DNA from: Narthecium ossifragum
Taxonomy: Eukaryota > Streptophyta > Magnoliopsida > Dioscoreales > Nartheciaceae
Assembly: GCA_963920575.1 (NCBI GenBank)
Contig: OY986965.1
Coordinates: 8,635,134 to 8,699,133, forward strand
DNA length: 64,000 bases
Reading direction: 5' to 3'
The notes beneath the pieces are model-generated. The model did not search any database. It worked only from the letters and a program-made list of their open reading frames with translations, and was not told where the DNA came from. How positions within the stretch are numbered: position 1 is the stretch's first letter; each line of letters opens with the position of its first letter. Below are positions 42,331-54,156 of the stretch, in pieces. A program made the translations under genes and the position numbers.

Positions 42331-43636
42331 AGTTTAAGGTATTGCAGAGGATTCGTCTTCGAAATCTGCATCAGTAGTATCTTCAAAGTTTGCAATGGCA
42401 ACGAGACCTACGGTATCGAGTGCAAGGTTCGAAGTCGAGAAGTTTAATGGGACAAATAACAACTTCGGCTTGAGTGGCGTGCGACGTAAAGTTATGGATG
42501 TTTTATTCAAACAAGAATTGGATATCGCTTTGGAAGAGAAGCCTACATAGATATCAGATTTTGATTGGAAGAAGATCAATCGTCAGACTTGTGCCACCAT
42601 TAGGCTTTGCCTTCACAAATGATCGGAAGTATTTGATATGAAGGAGGCCTCAACAATGCAATTAATTATGGAAGAAACTGAAATATTACGTATATGGTCA
42701 AGAGCATTGAGAGTCGGCTCCACTTGATGAAGATGCTCTTCCGTTTCCTATATAAAGAGGGTACTTCTTATGTATGAACATTTGAATAACAAAATACTTG
42801 CTGATTTGCAAAATTTGGATATGATATCTAATTACGACAAAGCATGCATCATTAGTACTAAATTCACTACCCGATGCTTAATTATGATCATCTTGTTACT
42901 AGTTTGCAGTATCGAAAGAATGAGCTTAAATTTGATAATGCTGCTAATATTTTGGTCCACAAGGAATATCAGAGATTGGATAAGCAATTAAGTTCATCAA
43001 GATTTGGACTCGAGGGATTTGAGAGCTTTGGCGGCTAGAGGCTAATTAGAATCTCGTTCTAGATCCAGAGTCAAATCAGTTGGTAGAAGAAATCTTGCTA
43101 GAGATGAGTGTGCATATTGTCACAAGAAAGAACATTAGAGAGCTTTGAAGAATGAGTATATATAAGCATGATTCGACAGCTAGTATGGTACAAAGGGAAG
43201 ATGAAGATTCAAAAGCTTTGATTGGTTCTTCTCAACCTTGTTCCACGGATGAGTGGATTTTGGTCACGGCTTCTACCTATCATGTGTGCCATAACATATA
43301 TTGGTTTTCCAGTTTGTTTCCAGGAGTTTGATAGTGGATTGGTTTATTTTGGTACTCGCAACACTTGTAAAATGATGGCAGGGATAAGTAAAATTCGCTT
43401 GAAATTGGATGCTAGAATAGTTAGAGAGCTGACGGTGTTTGGTATGTATCGGACTTGATGAAAATTCTTATGTCGCTGAGTGTTTGGATTCAAATTAAGA
43501 GCCTCATGGTAATCATGCAAGGTGGATCTCTTAGAATTATATTGAGTGCTCGAGTTATATATGATGAAAGGTGAAGAGGAGTGTGTATTTGCTGCAAGGA
43601 TGTGCATTTGTTGGAGAAGCAACATCCACTTGTAAT
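42331..43636 (+). pseudogene. Copia element D: gag and protease
   Basis: Plus-strand remains of a Ty1/copia polyprotein. Gag is read from about 42391 (FEVEKFNGTNNNFGLSGVRR, LFKQELDIALEEKPT) with stops, continuing through SLYKEGTSY-like and LQYRKNELKFDNAANILVHK parts. A zinc-knuckle trace (CAYCHKKE) lies near 43110. The protease is near 43240-43450: EWILVTASTYHVC, where the catalytic Asp of the usual ILD motif is Val, then VYFGTRNTCKM and LTVFGMYRTLMK-type sequence. No 5' LTR is visible. Function lost. Confidence 0.75.
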
Positions 43637-43694
43637 ATTCATATCCCACTTCTGACATAATCTTACCCAGCTTCGGCTTATCTCTTCAAAAAAA
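43637..43694 (+). mobile_element. 58-bp LINE tail insertion in copia D
   Basis: A segment ending CTTCGGCTTATCTCTTC plus nine A, flanked by AACATCCACTTGTAAT (43621-43636) and AACATCGACTTGTAAT (43695-43710), a 16-bp duplication with one change. The interrupted copia frame (VGEATSTCN) reads on after it. Tail similar to the LINEs near the PPO gene but not identical. Confidence 0.75.
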
Positions 43695-43710
43695 AACATC
43701 GACTTGTAAT

Positions 43711-43955
43711 AAATCGAAAGAAGAGGTTCGTACATGTCACTTTTGATGTGTCTTCTTTGGGCTTTGCCACATGCCCACAGGTGGAGTTTGATACGTCCTT
43801 CGCTTCGGTGGAGTCCACATGCTGGTCGAAAAGCGGCGCAAAGTTTTCTTAGGTTCGGTGGATCTTGAATTATATTAAATGGACGTTAAAACTGTATTTC
43901 TTAATGGAAAGTTGAATGAGGAGATCTATATGGATCAGCTTGATGACTTTGTGGT
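43711..43955 (+). pseudogene. Copia element D: start of RT, integrase missing
   Basis: After SKEEVRTCH the integrase domain is absent (deleted between about 43740 and 43850). The RT begins with MDVKTVFLNGKLNEEIYMDQLDDF, the normal copia MDVKTAFL motif, before the hAT element cuts in at 43956. Confidence 0.75.
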
Positions 43956-45138
43956 CAGTGGTGGAACCAGGGGGTGAGGGGGGGCGGCCGCCCCCCCTGG
44001 CAAAGCCGGAACCCCCTTACCCCCTGACCCTTCACCATGCCAACTGCCTGCATATACTACCCATCAAACTAGTTGGATCAATGCAAAGGTACATCTAATC
44101 ACTCTGCAAAGGTTAATGTTAGTGTCATGTACTTTCTCTATCTGCTAAGGCTAGGCGTAGAACTTTGAGCCTCTTAGGGCCCTGAGAGTGAGGCCCATGC
44201 TTGACACGCGTTGTCACGTGAGTGAGACGACCATTGATGGGACGGAGAGCAAATGTGTTAAAATAATAAAGCAGAACACAATTCCAAAGAATAATTTATA
44301 CGATGGAAATTATTGTGATTGCTAAAAATTATTTTTTCTGATTTGTTTGGAGTGCGGACCGTGAACCTTAGGTTGTGACTATAGTTTCTGGTGTATAGTA
44401 GAGTCTCTGGGTCAAGTCCAAATTTCAATGCATCTTGATCAGTGGGACTTTCTAAAGATCACTTTTGCAAAACAATAGCTCTGCCAACATTCTTAGTTCA
44501 TACAAGTCAATATTATCACGAGAGTTTTATGGAGACATGGTTCAAAGACTATAGGTGGTTAAAATACGGTGTATCAAAGGATGCGGTGTATTGCTTATGG
44601 TGTTATTTGTTTAGGAAATCTCAAGGAGAATAAAGCGGATGAGATGTGTTTACATGTACATGATTCAACAATTGGAAAAAGGCAATAGAAAAATTTGGTG
44701 AACATGTTGGTGCACATAACAATTTTCATAATGAAGTTAGAGAAAAATGTGAAACACTCATAAATCAGGGGCAAAGTGTGTCGCACATATTTTCCTCACA
44801 CGAGCATAACCAAGAGAATGCATATCGCATTCGTTTAACAGCGGTTTTAGATTGCATTCATTTTCTTTTGAAACTATTGAGAAGGAATTCATTTTGTAAC
44901 ATTTTCAAAAAATGCAAAAGCGTAGGATCCAACTTCCACCTCTCGATCGCAACACATAGTACGGTACATATATTTTAATATTTGTATTATTTTTATAACT
45001 TAATGTTTGATATTGTAATTCTAAGGTATTTTTTGCATTACTTAAAAGAAACAAAATTTGATCATTTTGTTTTAGATTTCGCCCCCCCTCCCCCCCCCCC
45101 CCCCCCGCCCCTTAAATCTCATCCTGCTTCCGCCACTG
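43956..45138 (+). mobile_element. hAT transposon relic
   Basis: Imperfect terminal inverted repeats: CAGTGGTGGAACCAGG at the left and CAGTGGCGGAAGCAGG as the reverse complement of the right end. They are flanked by 8-bp duplications TTTGTGGT (43948-43955) and TTTGTGGC (45139-45146), 7 of 8 equal. Inside are C-runs and part of a transposase. It lacks the catalytic domain, so it is a non-autonomous or deleted copy inserted in the copia RT gene. Confidence 0.9.
44442..44975 (+). pseudogene. hAT transposase N-terminal zinc-finger fragment
   Basis: The frame 44442-44633 codes ETWFKDYRWLKYGVSKDAVY then CLWCYLF, a TTF-type zinc finger seen in plant hAT-like transposases. After stops, NNWKKAIEKFGEHVGAHNNF and RIRLTAVLDCIHFLLKLLRR continue the same protein to about 44890. 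The rest is deleted. It would bind transposon ends; this fragment cannot act alone. Confidence 0.75.
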
Positions 45139-46051
45139 TTTGTGGCAGTGGGTCAGGAGCGCAAAGTTTGCAAACTCTGACGATCCATTTATGACCTGAA
45201 GCAGTCGTCCAGGTAGTGGTATCTGAGATTTCATCAAGCCATTATTACAAATGGGTTTACGAGGATTGATGAAGACCACTGTGTGTATGTTAGACGATAT
45301 GGTGATAGTTTCTTGATTTTGTCATTGTATGTTGACGACATATTGTTGGTTGGAAACAGTATGGAGATGATTGTCGCCACCAAAGGGTGGATATCCTTTA
45401 TCTTTCAGATGAAAGATATGGGTGAGGCAAGTTATGTGTCCGGAGTTAAGATCATTAGAGATCGTTTTCAGAGGCTTCTTGGTTTGTCTCAGGATAATTA
45501 CATAAAAAAGTTCTCGAACGGTTCAAGATACACAATCACAACCCATTAAACACTCCTATAGCGAAAAAATGAGAGCCTAGGCCTTGAACTGCGTCCAAAG
45601 ACTCTTGAAGAAAAAGAAAAGATGTCTCATGTTCCCTATGCTAATGTAATCAAGAGCCTAATATATGCTATGATGTGTACATAGCTCGATATATACTATG
45701 CAGTCTGCTTTGTTTGCCGTTAGCAAGCAAATTCTGGACATGCTCATTGGAAAGCGGTCAAGAACATTATGCGATACCTGAAGGGAACTTCAGATTATAT
45801 GCTTTGCTATCATTCTTCAGATTTACGCCTGATTGGGAATAGTGATGCTGATTGAGGAGGCGATCTGGATGAGCAAAAGTCCACATCAGGATATGCTTTC
45901 TTGCTCAATAGCGGGGCCATTATTTGGTGCAACAAGATGCAATCTTGTATATATAGCTTTGACCACTATGGAGGCAAAGTTTGTGGCTTGCTCTACAGCT
46001 GTTCAGGAAGCTGTTCGATTGAGGAGATTCTTTCAGCATATTGGAGTCATC
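45139..46051 (+). pseudogene. Copia element D: RT and RNase H
   Basis: Continues the RT after the hAT: VGQERKVCKL, FITNGFTRIDEDH-like, then ILSLYVDDILLVGNSMEMIV with the copia YVDD motif, then FQMKDMGEASYVSGVKIIRD. Further on come SDLRLIGNSDAD-like and SGYAFLLNSGAIIWCNKM (RNase H), with several frameshifts and stops. It is interrupted at 46051 by element C; the frame resumes at 61880. Confidence 0.85.
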
Positions 46052-49000
46052 TGATTGCTTACAAACACGTCGTTAAATCAGATGCAAACTCAATCAAAAA
46101 TAGAATTTATAAACCTTTATTTAAAATACTAAACTATGGGGTAGAATAGTGATGAGATATGGGATCGAATCACAGGGAAAACTTTGATTACGAAGGAGAA
46201 ACTAGAATTAAATCTCATAACTTTAAACCTAAAGAGAAAAGGATTGATTTGGATTTTGGAAAATAATTGATTAAAACTAGTTAAGAAAGCAATGTAAAAA
46301 GATTGAAATATATTAATGAGAGAAAACCTAGGGATTACTCAATCTACTTTAATTTCACTTCTTGTATTCTCTAATTATCCTCTTGTTTTCTTATCTAGAC
46401 ACTGTAAATTCATAGTTTCTTAAGCTTACATGAATCCCTAAAAAAAGGTAAGTGTTTTCCAAAGGCATATTTTGTCACGCCCCGACCCGCGAAAGCCCAA
46501 CCGGCCTGGCAACGCGAACCGGAACCAAACAAACACGAAAAATTTGGCGAGGGTTCTCTCTAACCTATTGGTCTCCCTAAACAGTTCATCAACAACACCC
46601 TCAATTTAAACAACAACAATTAGCATAACTTCAAACCAAGGATTACAATTCCAAAAGTTTAATATACATATTCTCGAAGAGGGGGAGTTTCAAATACAAC
46701 ATTTATACTCCCGTAGGAGACTAACTAACAAAGGGTTCGAAAAACAATAAAGGATCACCACCTCTCAGACTCCGTCTGGCGCCGCAGCACCGCCGACCAA
46801 CTGCCCGATAGGGGCTACCGAAGAGGAGCTAATGCTTGCACCTGCAAAACGTAGCCCGGGTAGGAGTGAGCAACTAAGCTCAGCATGGAAAGTACACTAC
46901 GACACACAAAAGGAAGAGGGAAATGCAACAGTGTCGCCCTCTAGTAAAGCCTAAGTGTATAATGGGGCCCTATAACCCCACCGCGTATCCCTGAGGTCCA
47001 CGATTATGATCTTCCAGAAGAACTGGTTACATGATGGGTCACGCTCAGTAAGCAGGAACTGACACTGCTGACTCACAATCAGGTAACCGACACTACTGGC
47101 GGGAAATGACACCGCTGAGTAGGCACTCCCTCTACTCAAGAGTCGTCATAGTTGGGCACCGGCTACATCTCGGAACTCGACTAGAGACTAACACGACCTC
47201 TAAAATCATCAAGCAACAGGTGTACAAGTCATCTAAGCCTATCATCGAATTCGATTGTACACCACAAGTCAAACTTGGTCCAAACTACCCGACCGCGATC
47301 CCAGGGCTAAATCCGAGCTTCCAAGCCTCGGGACGGCGACCTACAGATCGCCCATGCCCTAACCTTATGCAACTAATGCACAACAAGATGCATGCGATGA
47401 ACATGCGCATATAAAACGTTTAAGCATGCAGCAATATGTGATGATAACATAAACAAGGTTTGGGCTCGGCATCCTGCCGGCCCGGGGTGGTGAACATATA
47501 TTTAAGGTCTGAAACTGCTGCAGTGGTACACCACCAACTGCTAGCCAGTCCACCAGCAACCTGCACCGGGAACCAGCCCCGAAAACAACAGAAGCCAAAC
47601 CACACAGATAAAGGCCCTCGGCGCACGCCGGCATGCAAGGCTATGGAAAGCAGTAGGGCCACTCGCCCACTTATTCTAAACATCCCAGGAGTCATCACCT
47701 TCCTGGTTCACCACTACCCCTAATATGGGATTAACATGCTTAATGATATGTACAATATATAAAGCTGTAAGGAAACCGTACATACAAAGCCCCGTGGGGA
47801 AAACCAATGAAAAACTCCTCTCTGCTTCCAAAGGATCGATCTTTTCCTAAGAAAAGATCGATCTGCCAAGTAACAGAGAGCCCCTTTCCTGTTGAGCCAA
47901 AGAAGATCGATCCTTCCTGGGAGGAAGATCGATCACCCTCACGACAGGGGACATGCTACCCTGGAATAAAGATCGATCATCTCCACCAGATGATCGATAA
48001 TGCTCGGGCTCAGCATGACCAACAATGAAGGATTGATCCTTCTCCAAGAAAGATCGATCTTGTTGGGTTCTCCGGCGAACCTCCGGCGAGAAATACCGTC
48101 GGAAAACTCCACCAAATCCCATAAAACCTTGGGATCTGGTAGTACGAAGGACTACGAGTCCAAAACCGATAAGAATACTAAAAACCATCAACTACACAGC
48201 GAGATGTAAGCAAAACAAATCACAACCAACTCAAATCTCACAAAACCGGAAAAAGAAGTAGGTAAGAATCCCTACCTAGGCAATAGCTGCTTCAATCCCA
48301 GCTGCTAAGCCTTGGATCATCCTCAAACTCTTTCAAATCCAGCAAGATCTCAGCTCCAGAATGCGGATTTCAAAAGAGATTCAAGGAAGAAGGTTACATC
48401 CGTTTCATAGACAAACGAACCGACCTATCCTTCATGACGATCGCACATTGACTTTCTGGCACTAAAAGATTGATCTTCTAGCAAGGAAAGATTGATCCTT
48501 TACGCGCAGAAAGCTAGACTTGGGCTAAAACTCAAGCCCAAGCCCAGATCTTTCGATCCTGAGTCCACCTAACCGTTCTAATCAAACACTAAGACAAATA
48601 TGGTCAGTGTGTGCACACGCGGGTGTGAAACAAACCGACAAGGCACAATTTACCAAATTGTCCTTGCGGTCCACAACGAGCCACAGGGGTAGAGGGACAG
48701 ATCCTCACATATTTTATCTTCGATTAGCATAGATTGTCTTCGGGGTAACCTTAGCACAACCTATCGTCACTAAGCATAAAATATCTCATCGATTATTTAC
48801 AAATCACATGAAAACTATCCTATATATCTCTACCATCAATCACCGAAATCAGGTAGGACTAAAAATACGTTAAGGAACTCTATTCCCTCAACTCTATTGA
48901 CAATAAAATCATATTTATAAGATCATGTCTAGCAAAAGAATACAAGTATAAAACTATAAAATACAAAGAAGCTACACTAAAGTTTCATGAGATCCCTAAG

Positions 49001-49737
49001 TACAAAATTTAGTTACTCATCTTAGAGATGAAAGCCATAGATTCGATGAAGAATGATTGGAATCCACATCACGGCTCTGTCTTCTCCAGAAAATCTTCCA
49101 AACCCTAATTCTCTCTTTTCTCTCTATGGGAGCCTCCCATTTTCGGCCAGCAAACACCCTCTTATAGGTGTACTCCTGGAATTAGCGTTATGGCTAAGTT
49201 GGACTCCTACTACAACTCAGATTCCCTGAATTAATTCTTGGCAGTATATTCTGGTCGCAATTGGGTCCAAACAAGCCGGAATTTGAACACAAGTCCAACA
49301 TGAAAGATGTAGATTAGGAAGTCTTCTCTCCGATCCCGAAGATTTGATAATATTCAAACTTATCTGGAATATTTGGTGAATATTCTCCTGAACGTCGATG
49401 GACCAGTTTCCCAACATCTGTTTATTTTCATAGTCTTCAAAATGGATATTAATCTGTCAGAAATCTCGCAAAGAGTCCAACATAAAAGTTTTTTGTATTG
49501 ATATCTTATAGAAGCTCTCCAAATTTTAAAAATTTAGAATTTATCTGGAGATTTTGACGAATTCTTTTTAAACTGACAGCGAAGTGATGTAATTTTAACA
49601 TGTTAGCCTTTTTCTGTATTTTCTAACTTGAATCTTCATTAAACCTAAAATCAACTAACAAACTATTAAATACAAATACTCTCGGGGTAATAAAGGTAAA
49701 TTAAGGGGTTTAAGTATGAATATTTAGTGACTCATCA
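46052..49737 (-). repeat. 3' LTR of element C, split by a solo LTR
   Basis: Matches 60433-61874. Without the 2242 bp of insertion plus duplication it is 1444 bp, against 1442 bp for the other LTR. On the plus strand it starts TGATTGCTTACAAACACG and ends AGTGACTCATCA. Confidence 0.9.
46473..48709 (-). mobile_element. Solo LTR of an A-type chromovirus
   Basis: 2237 bp from TGTCACGCCCC to CCTCACA, flanked by the exact 5-bp duplication TATTT (46468-46472 and 48710-48714). The palindrome units here are mostly AAGATCGATC (47830-48065). The conserved inverted repeat is ACAATTTACCAAATTGT (48645-48661), differing from the other copies at both outer bases yet still palindromic. Sequence either side rejoins to match the intact C LTR. 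Confidence 0.92.
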
Positions 49738-49752
49738 CACCCCCCAACTTAC
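49738..49752 (-). other. Polypurine tract of element C
   Basis: On the minus strand AAGTTGGGGGGTG precedes the 3' LTR, the same form as element B. Confidence 0.8.
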
Positions 49753-51409
49753 ACTTTGTTAGTCCTCGAGCAAAGAAAATATAAAAAAAAAAGCAATAAA
49801 TCTAACTAGCCAATTTTGTAGGTCTCACGATTGTACATGTGGAATAAGCCTTTAAACCTCTGAATTACCCCAATGGAGGAGTTATAGTCTTCTGAAAGTT
49901 TTCAGGGATGACACCCACAAACATCTATACAATCCCTTGAATATGCCATTAGAAATCAATTGTAATATTCATCAACTCTAATACATGAAATAGAAATATT
50001 ATCCATAAATAAACTCTTCAACTCATAATCACATAAAAATATAGTAAGTCAAAACATGTCATAACATATTTCCAACACTTCAACATATTTAATCATGATT
50101 AAAAAAAACTTTAACACTCCTGTGTGTGAATGGGGTTCTACATGATTCAGAGTATCAATTATATCTAAACACTTTAACTATTCAAGATCACAATCCTATT
50201 CAAACACATATTTTCCACTTATCATATAGCAATCTCTGCTTTTATTCATTTTTCTTTTCCTTTCTTCTTTTTTTTCTGCAAGAATTTCAACTGTTTTACG
50301 CGAACAACACACCTTGTTAGGCACATTACCCGATTACTAAGTATAAAACCCTTATTTTTTTTTTAGGAATTTCAACTGTTTTACATGAACACCACGCTGG
50401 CTAAGCACACTTCCCGGTTACTAAGTTGAAAATCCATTTTTTTTATTCAGATAATTGCATGTATTCATGTATTTTCTATGACATGATATAAAACTGTAAA
50501 TCTATGATAGTATCATGTTTAGAATCCAACTTCAACTCTTAAACATGTGCAAGTGAACATGTGCATTAGGATATGTCAAGTCATCCTTAAATCATGATAA
50601 AAGTGTTAAAGTATAGAAATGAAGTCGTGCATAGCAAAAATTTACTATCCCTTATATGACATATAAGTCTCAGAATAATTCATAAGATAAATTTCTAAAA
50701 CAAGCATTTTTGTCAAATCATATCATAATGTCATTCTTTTGAGATAATTCAAGGGATGTATAATATTTGGTTTTCTAAAAATAATACGCATTAAATTCCT
50801 AGAATCTACCCCCAACTTAAATGTAACTGTCCCCAATTACACTAAGTCATAAAAATAAAATAAGAAATAAAGGAATAAAGATAAGCATAATATCGCATCA
50901 TATGTAGTTGTCTCAAGCATTGTAATCACCACACCGCCCACAAGAAGAATACGTCGCCATTGAATAAATTCATGTCTCTAGAAGATATTAAAAGAATACA
51001 GCCATATAAATCACCATAAAACATTAGAAACATATATAAAAACTTAAGAATAACCCCCTGATCGATCTATATAAGATTTGCATAATTCGCCCCTTAATGA
51101 TTTCCAAAGGAACACCTGCTATAAAAATACCTTCTCAAAAGATCAAATATAATAGAATGGAAAGTATAGCAATAATAGCAAAAATGTATAAAGGAAACAT
51201 TTGGCAGAAGATCCTTTGTATTAATTGAACATAAAACTTTGATGATCAGTCATCTACATGAGGCAAAGTATAAAATATAATCTAAAAGGAAAAAAAAAAC
51301 TCACTACACTAGCATCTTTATAGCAAACCATCTCACCACGATAAAAGAAAACCTAGAAAAGCAATCATCCATTAAAATAGTCCTAAAGAAACAAAATCAA
51401 CAAAACGTC
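49753..51409 (-). other. 3' noncoding region of element C
   Basis: No credible ORF. Holds two copies of the conserved block CTTAGTAAYCGG... on the minus strand, 50291-50341 and 50376-50425, the same block as in element B at 10653-10705. Confidence 0.7.
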
Positions 51410-52054
51410 TCATTCATCATCCATCTCGTCCTCGCTGTCTTCGTCTTCAGAATCATAGTCACTAGGCATCGGGGTTGGCAGACGGTCAGGGTCGGCAGAC
51501 GCATATGGTGACTCAGGGGGCGTCAGAAGAGTAGGGTCAATAAGGGAACGTGGAGGCACTACGATTGTTGGACCGTCGAGACTCTGGAAAGATACCCAGG
51601 GATCATCAAGGTTTGGAGCATGTTGAATGTCATATACGATGCGGAAAAACAAATCCGCAGGAGGTAACGGTCCGTAGAACTCAACACCAGTGGGGTATGC
51701 ATCAGAGGAATCAAAAGGTGCAGCAGATTCATAAACTACTCTAGGCGGAAAGCATAAGACCGTTGGAGGCAATGGTGTCGTTGGGGAATCAGCAGTGCTC
51801 ATGGAGTCATCTTTTGAGGAGAACAATGATGCCTGCGACAGTGGAGATCCAGGTGCGAATTCGGACATCGGGGAGTGGGGTGAACCATCATCAGAAGAAT
51901 AGGAGGATTGGCTCGATCGAGATATATTGAAATTTGGAGATCTGGCTAGGCCTGACGAGGGCGTGATGTGTATCTGCGAGGAATTGAGCAAAAACTTGTC
52001 GCAGGGCACGGTAAAGGAACAGAGTGAAGCTTGGACGGAAACGGCGAAGCACAC
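51410..52054 (-). CDS. Env-position ORF of element C (unknown function)
   Basis: 214 codons open on the minus strand, between the end of integrase and the 3' LTR, where Athila elements carry an env-like gene. The N-terminal part is mildly hydrophobic (CFAVSVQASLCSFTVP). The centre is Ser/Pro-rich (SRSSQSSYSSDDGSPHSPMS). The C-terminus is very acidic (SDYDSEDEDSEDEMDDE). An overlapping upstream frame (51891-52247) has two hydrophobic stretches (PAFLLCSVIYFLSMTN; LVSSFTLLGIFSSATGVL) and may be the shifted 5' half of the same gene. No known domain recognised; membrane role is speculation. Confidence 0.5.
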   Translation of the reverse strand: MCFAVSVQASLCSFTVPCDKFLLNSSQIHITPSSGLARSPNFNISRSSQSSYSSDDGSPHSPMSEFAPGSPLSQASLFSSKDDSMSTADSPTTPLPPTVLCFPPRVVYESAAPFDSSDAYPTGVEFYGPLPPADLFFRIVYDIQHAPNLDDPWVSFQSLDGPTIVVPPRSLIDPTLLTPPESPYASADPDRLPTPMPSDYDSEDEDSEDEMDDE

Positions 52055-52374
52055 CAGTGGCGGAAGAGAAGATGCCGAGGAGAGTAAAGGATGAGACCAG
52101 AAAGTTGGAAGAAGAACAGAGTGAGGAAGGCGACGTTCTGGGTGGCGTTTGATGAAGGAAAGGGGTGATCGAGTTGGTCATGGAGAGGAAATAGATGACG
52201 GAGCAGAGCAGGAACGCAGGGCGATCGATAGAGAGATTGAAGTGCAAGAGATGAGATAGGAAGTCAGGGACGGGCGGATTTAAATAGAAGATGAACTAAA
52301 ATTAGAGTTAGAGTAGGAAAATGAGTAGGATTAGATTGAAATCCGATTGTAGATCCGCTCGAGCAGAAAAAATG

Positions 52375-52630
52375 TTATTGGCGGTCGATCTGACGGTCAA
52401 CCGTGGGAGTGGCTGATCTTGGGAAACTCAGGCGACGGTCGACCGTGTGATGAGTGAGTAAGCCGACGGTCGATGTGACGGTCGATCGGCCGATCGACCG
52501 TGGATGATAGAATTTGGTTGATGAGATGACGGTTGATCGTTGCATCGACCCTGAGAAGTTTTTTTCGTGACAGAGGCTCACGGACGATGCAACAGTCGAT
52601 GTGACAGTCGACCGTGAGCTAGAAATTTTC
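52375..52630. repeat. GACGGTCGATC/GGTCGACC palindromic repeat tract, copy 1
   Basis: Repeated ACGGTCGA and GGTCGATC words with a CTCACGG...GTCGACCGT pattern. A related tract lies near the other end of the interior at 60050-60250; both include TGCATCGACCCTGA. Confidence 0.75.
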
Positions 52631-52757
52631 AATTTTCAAGTTATTATTATTATTCTTATAGGAAAATAAAGGAAAAATCATGAAAAAATCAGAAAAATCA
52701 TGGAAAGATTCCTAAAAATGAAAGGAAATTCTAAAAAACTAAGAAAAAATCAGAAAA

Positions 52758-52793
52758 CTAGGTTGCCTCTTAAGAAGCGTGTAATTTTACGTC
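52758..52793 (-). other. Conserved post-pol block of element C
   Basis: On the minus strand GACGTAAAATTACACGCTTC then TTAAGAGGCAACCTAG, related to 9518-9550 in element B. The hairpin stem is partly decayed here. Confidence 0.55.
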
Positions 52794-52946
52794 TTTCGCT
52801 CGACACCCCTACAGGAGGTCAGTGATAGCTTGGGTCTCAGTTCGACGGACTCAATAACCATTCACAATAAATATTTCGTTTGTATGCGGATGTCGAATTT
52901 CTATAGCGCCATGTGGAAATACTCTATTTATAATAAAAGGGCCTGA

Positions 52947-54151
52947 CTATCTAGAATGTAATTTACCTAGGAAAAGACGCAATTTAGTATGGAAAAGCCA
53001 AACATTCTGCCCAACAACAAAAGTCCTCATCGAAATATGTTTATCATGGAAGTCCTTTGTTTTGTCTTTATAAATTTTGGAATTCAAATATGTGTCATTG
53101 TGAATTTCCTCAAGTTCACATAAACTAAGTTTTCTATGTGCGGTGACAGCATTGGTATCAGTATTAAGCTTTTTAATGACCCACAAAGCTCGATGTTCTA
53201 ATTCAACAGGTAAATGACAAGGCTTACCAAAAACTAATCGATATAGGGACATACCAATAGACTTTTTATAAGCTGTCCTGTAAGCCCACAGTACATTATC
53301 TAGCTTTATGGCCCAATCTATACGGTTAATGCGAACGGTTTTCTCTAATATGCGCTTTATTTCCCTATTAGAAAGTTCTACTTGACCAGTAGTCTAAGGA
53401 TGATAAGGAGTGGCTACTTTATGTGTGATAGAATACTTTCTCAGGAGGGAAGCAAAATGCTTATTATTAAAATGAGAACCACCATCACTAATAATCGCAC
53501 GAGGACAACCAAATCTAGAGAAGATATTACTTTGAAGAAATTTAATCACGACTTTATGATCATTCGATTTGGTTGCGATATCTTCTACCCATTTAGAAAC
53601 ATAGTCAACCGCTACAAGGATATACTGAAAACCAAAGGAAGGTGGAAAGGGACCCATGAAATCAATACCCCAAATATCAAAGATATCGGCAACTAAAATC
53701 GGAGTTTGAGGCATCTCATTCCTACGAGAGATATTTCCAGTTTTCTGACATCGAATGCAGGATTCGCAAAAATTATGAGAATCCTTAAAAATTAAAGGCC
53801 AATAAAATCCACTTTGTATAACTTTTGTAGCGGTTTTCTTTCCTGAGAAATGACCACCACATGCATGTGAATGTCATGAACTTCTGACTCTGGCACACAT
53901 CGTCTAATTACTTGATCAGAACAATGCTTAAACAATTCAGGGTCTTCCCATATATAAAATTTAATTTGAGAAAAGAACCAATCTTTAGCAATTTTAGACC
54001 ATGAGTTGGGAAGCTTGTCTGAAACAAGATAATTGACTATATGTGCATACCAAGGCTGTGAAAGATGAGTCACCTGAAAGAGATGCTCATCTGAAAAGGA
54101 AGTATTAACAGGAGTGTTATCAAGAATATGTTCCAAAGGAATGCGAGACAA
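52947..54151 (-). pseudogene. Element C integrase
   Basis: Minus strand. N-terminal part HLFQVTHLSQPWYAHIVNYL and PNSWSKIAKDWFFSQIKFYI leads to the zinc-binding HHCC region, which ends [20 protein letters not shown] and has a frameshift near 53860. The core follows: [33 protein letters not shown], then a stop (TAG for a Gln codon) in HPQT-type sequence near 53400 and [18 protein letters not shown] with the third catalytic acid. C-terminal part [20 protein letters not shown]. It would insert cDNA; inactive. Confidence 0.85.
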
Positions 54152-54156
54152 GTGAT

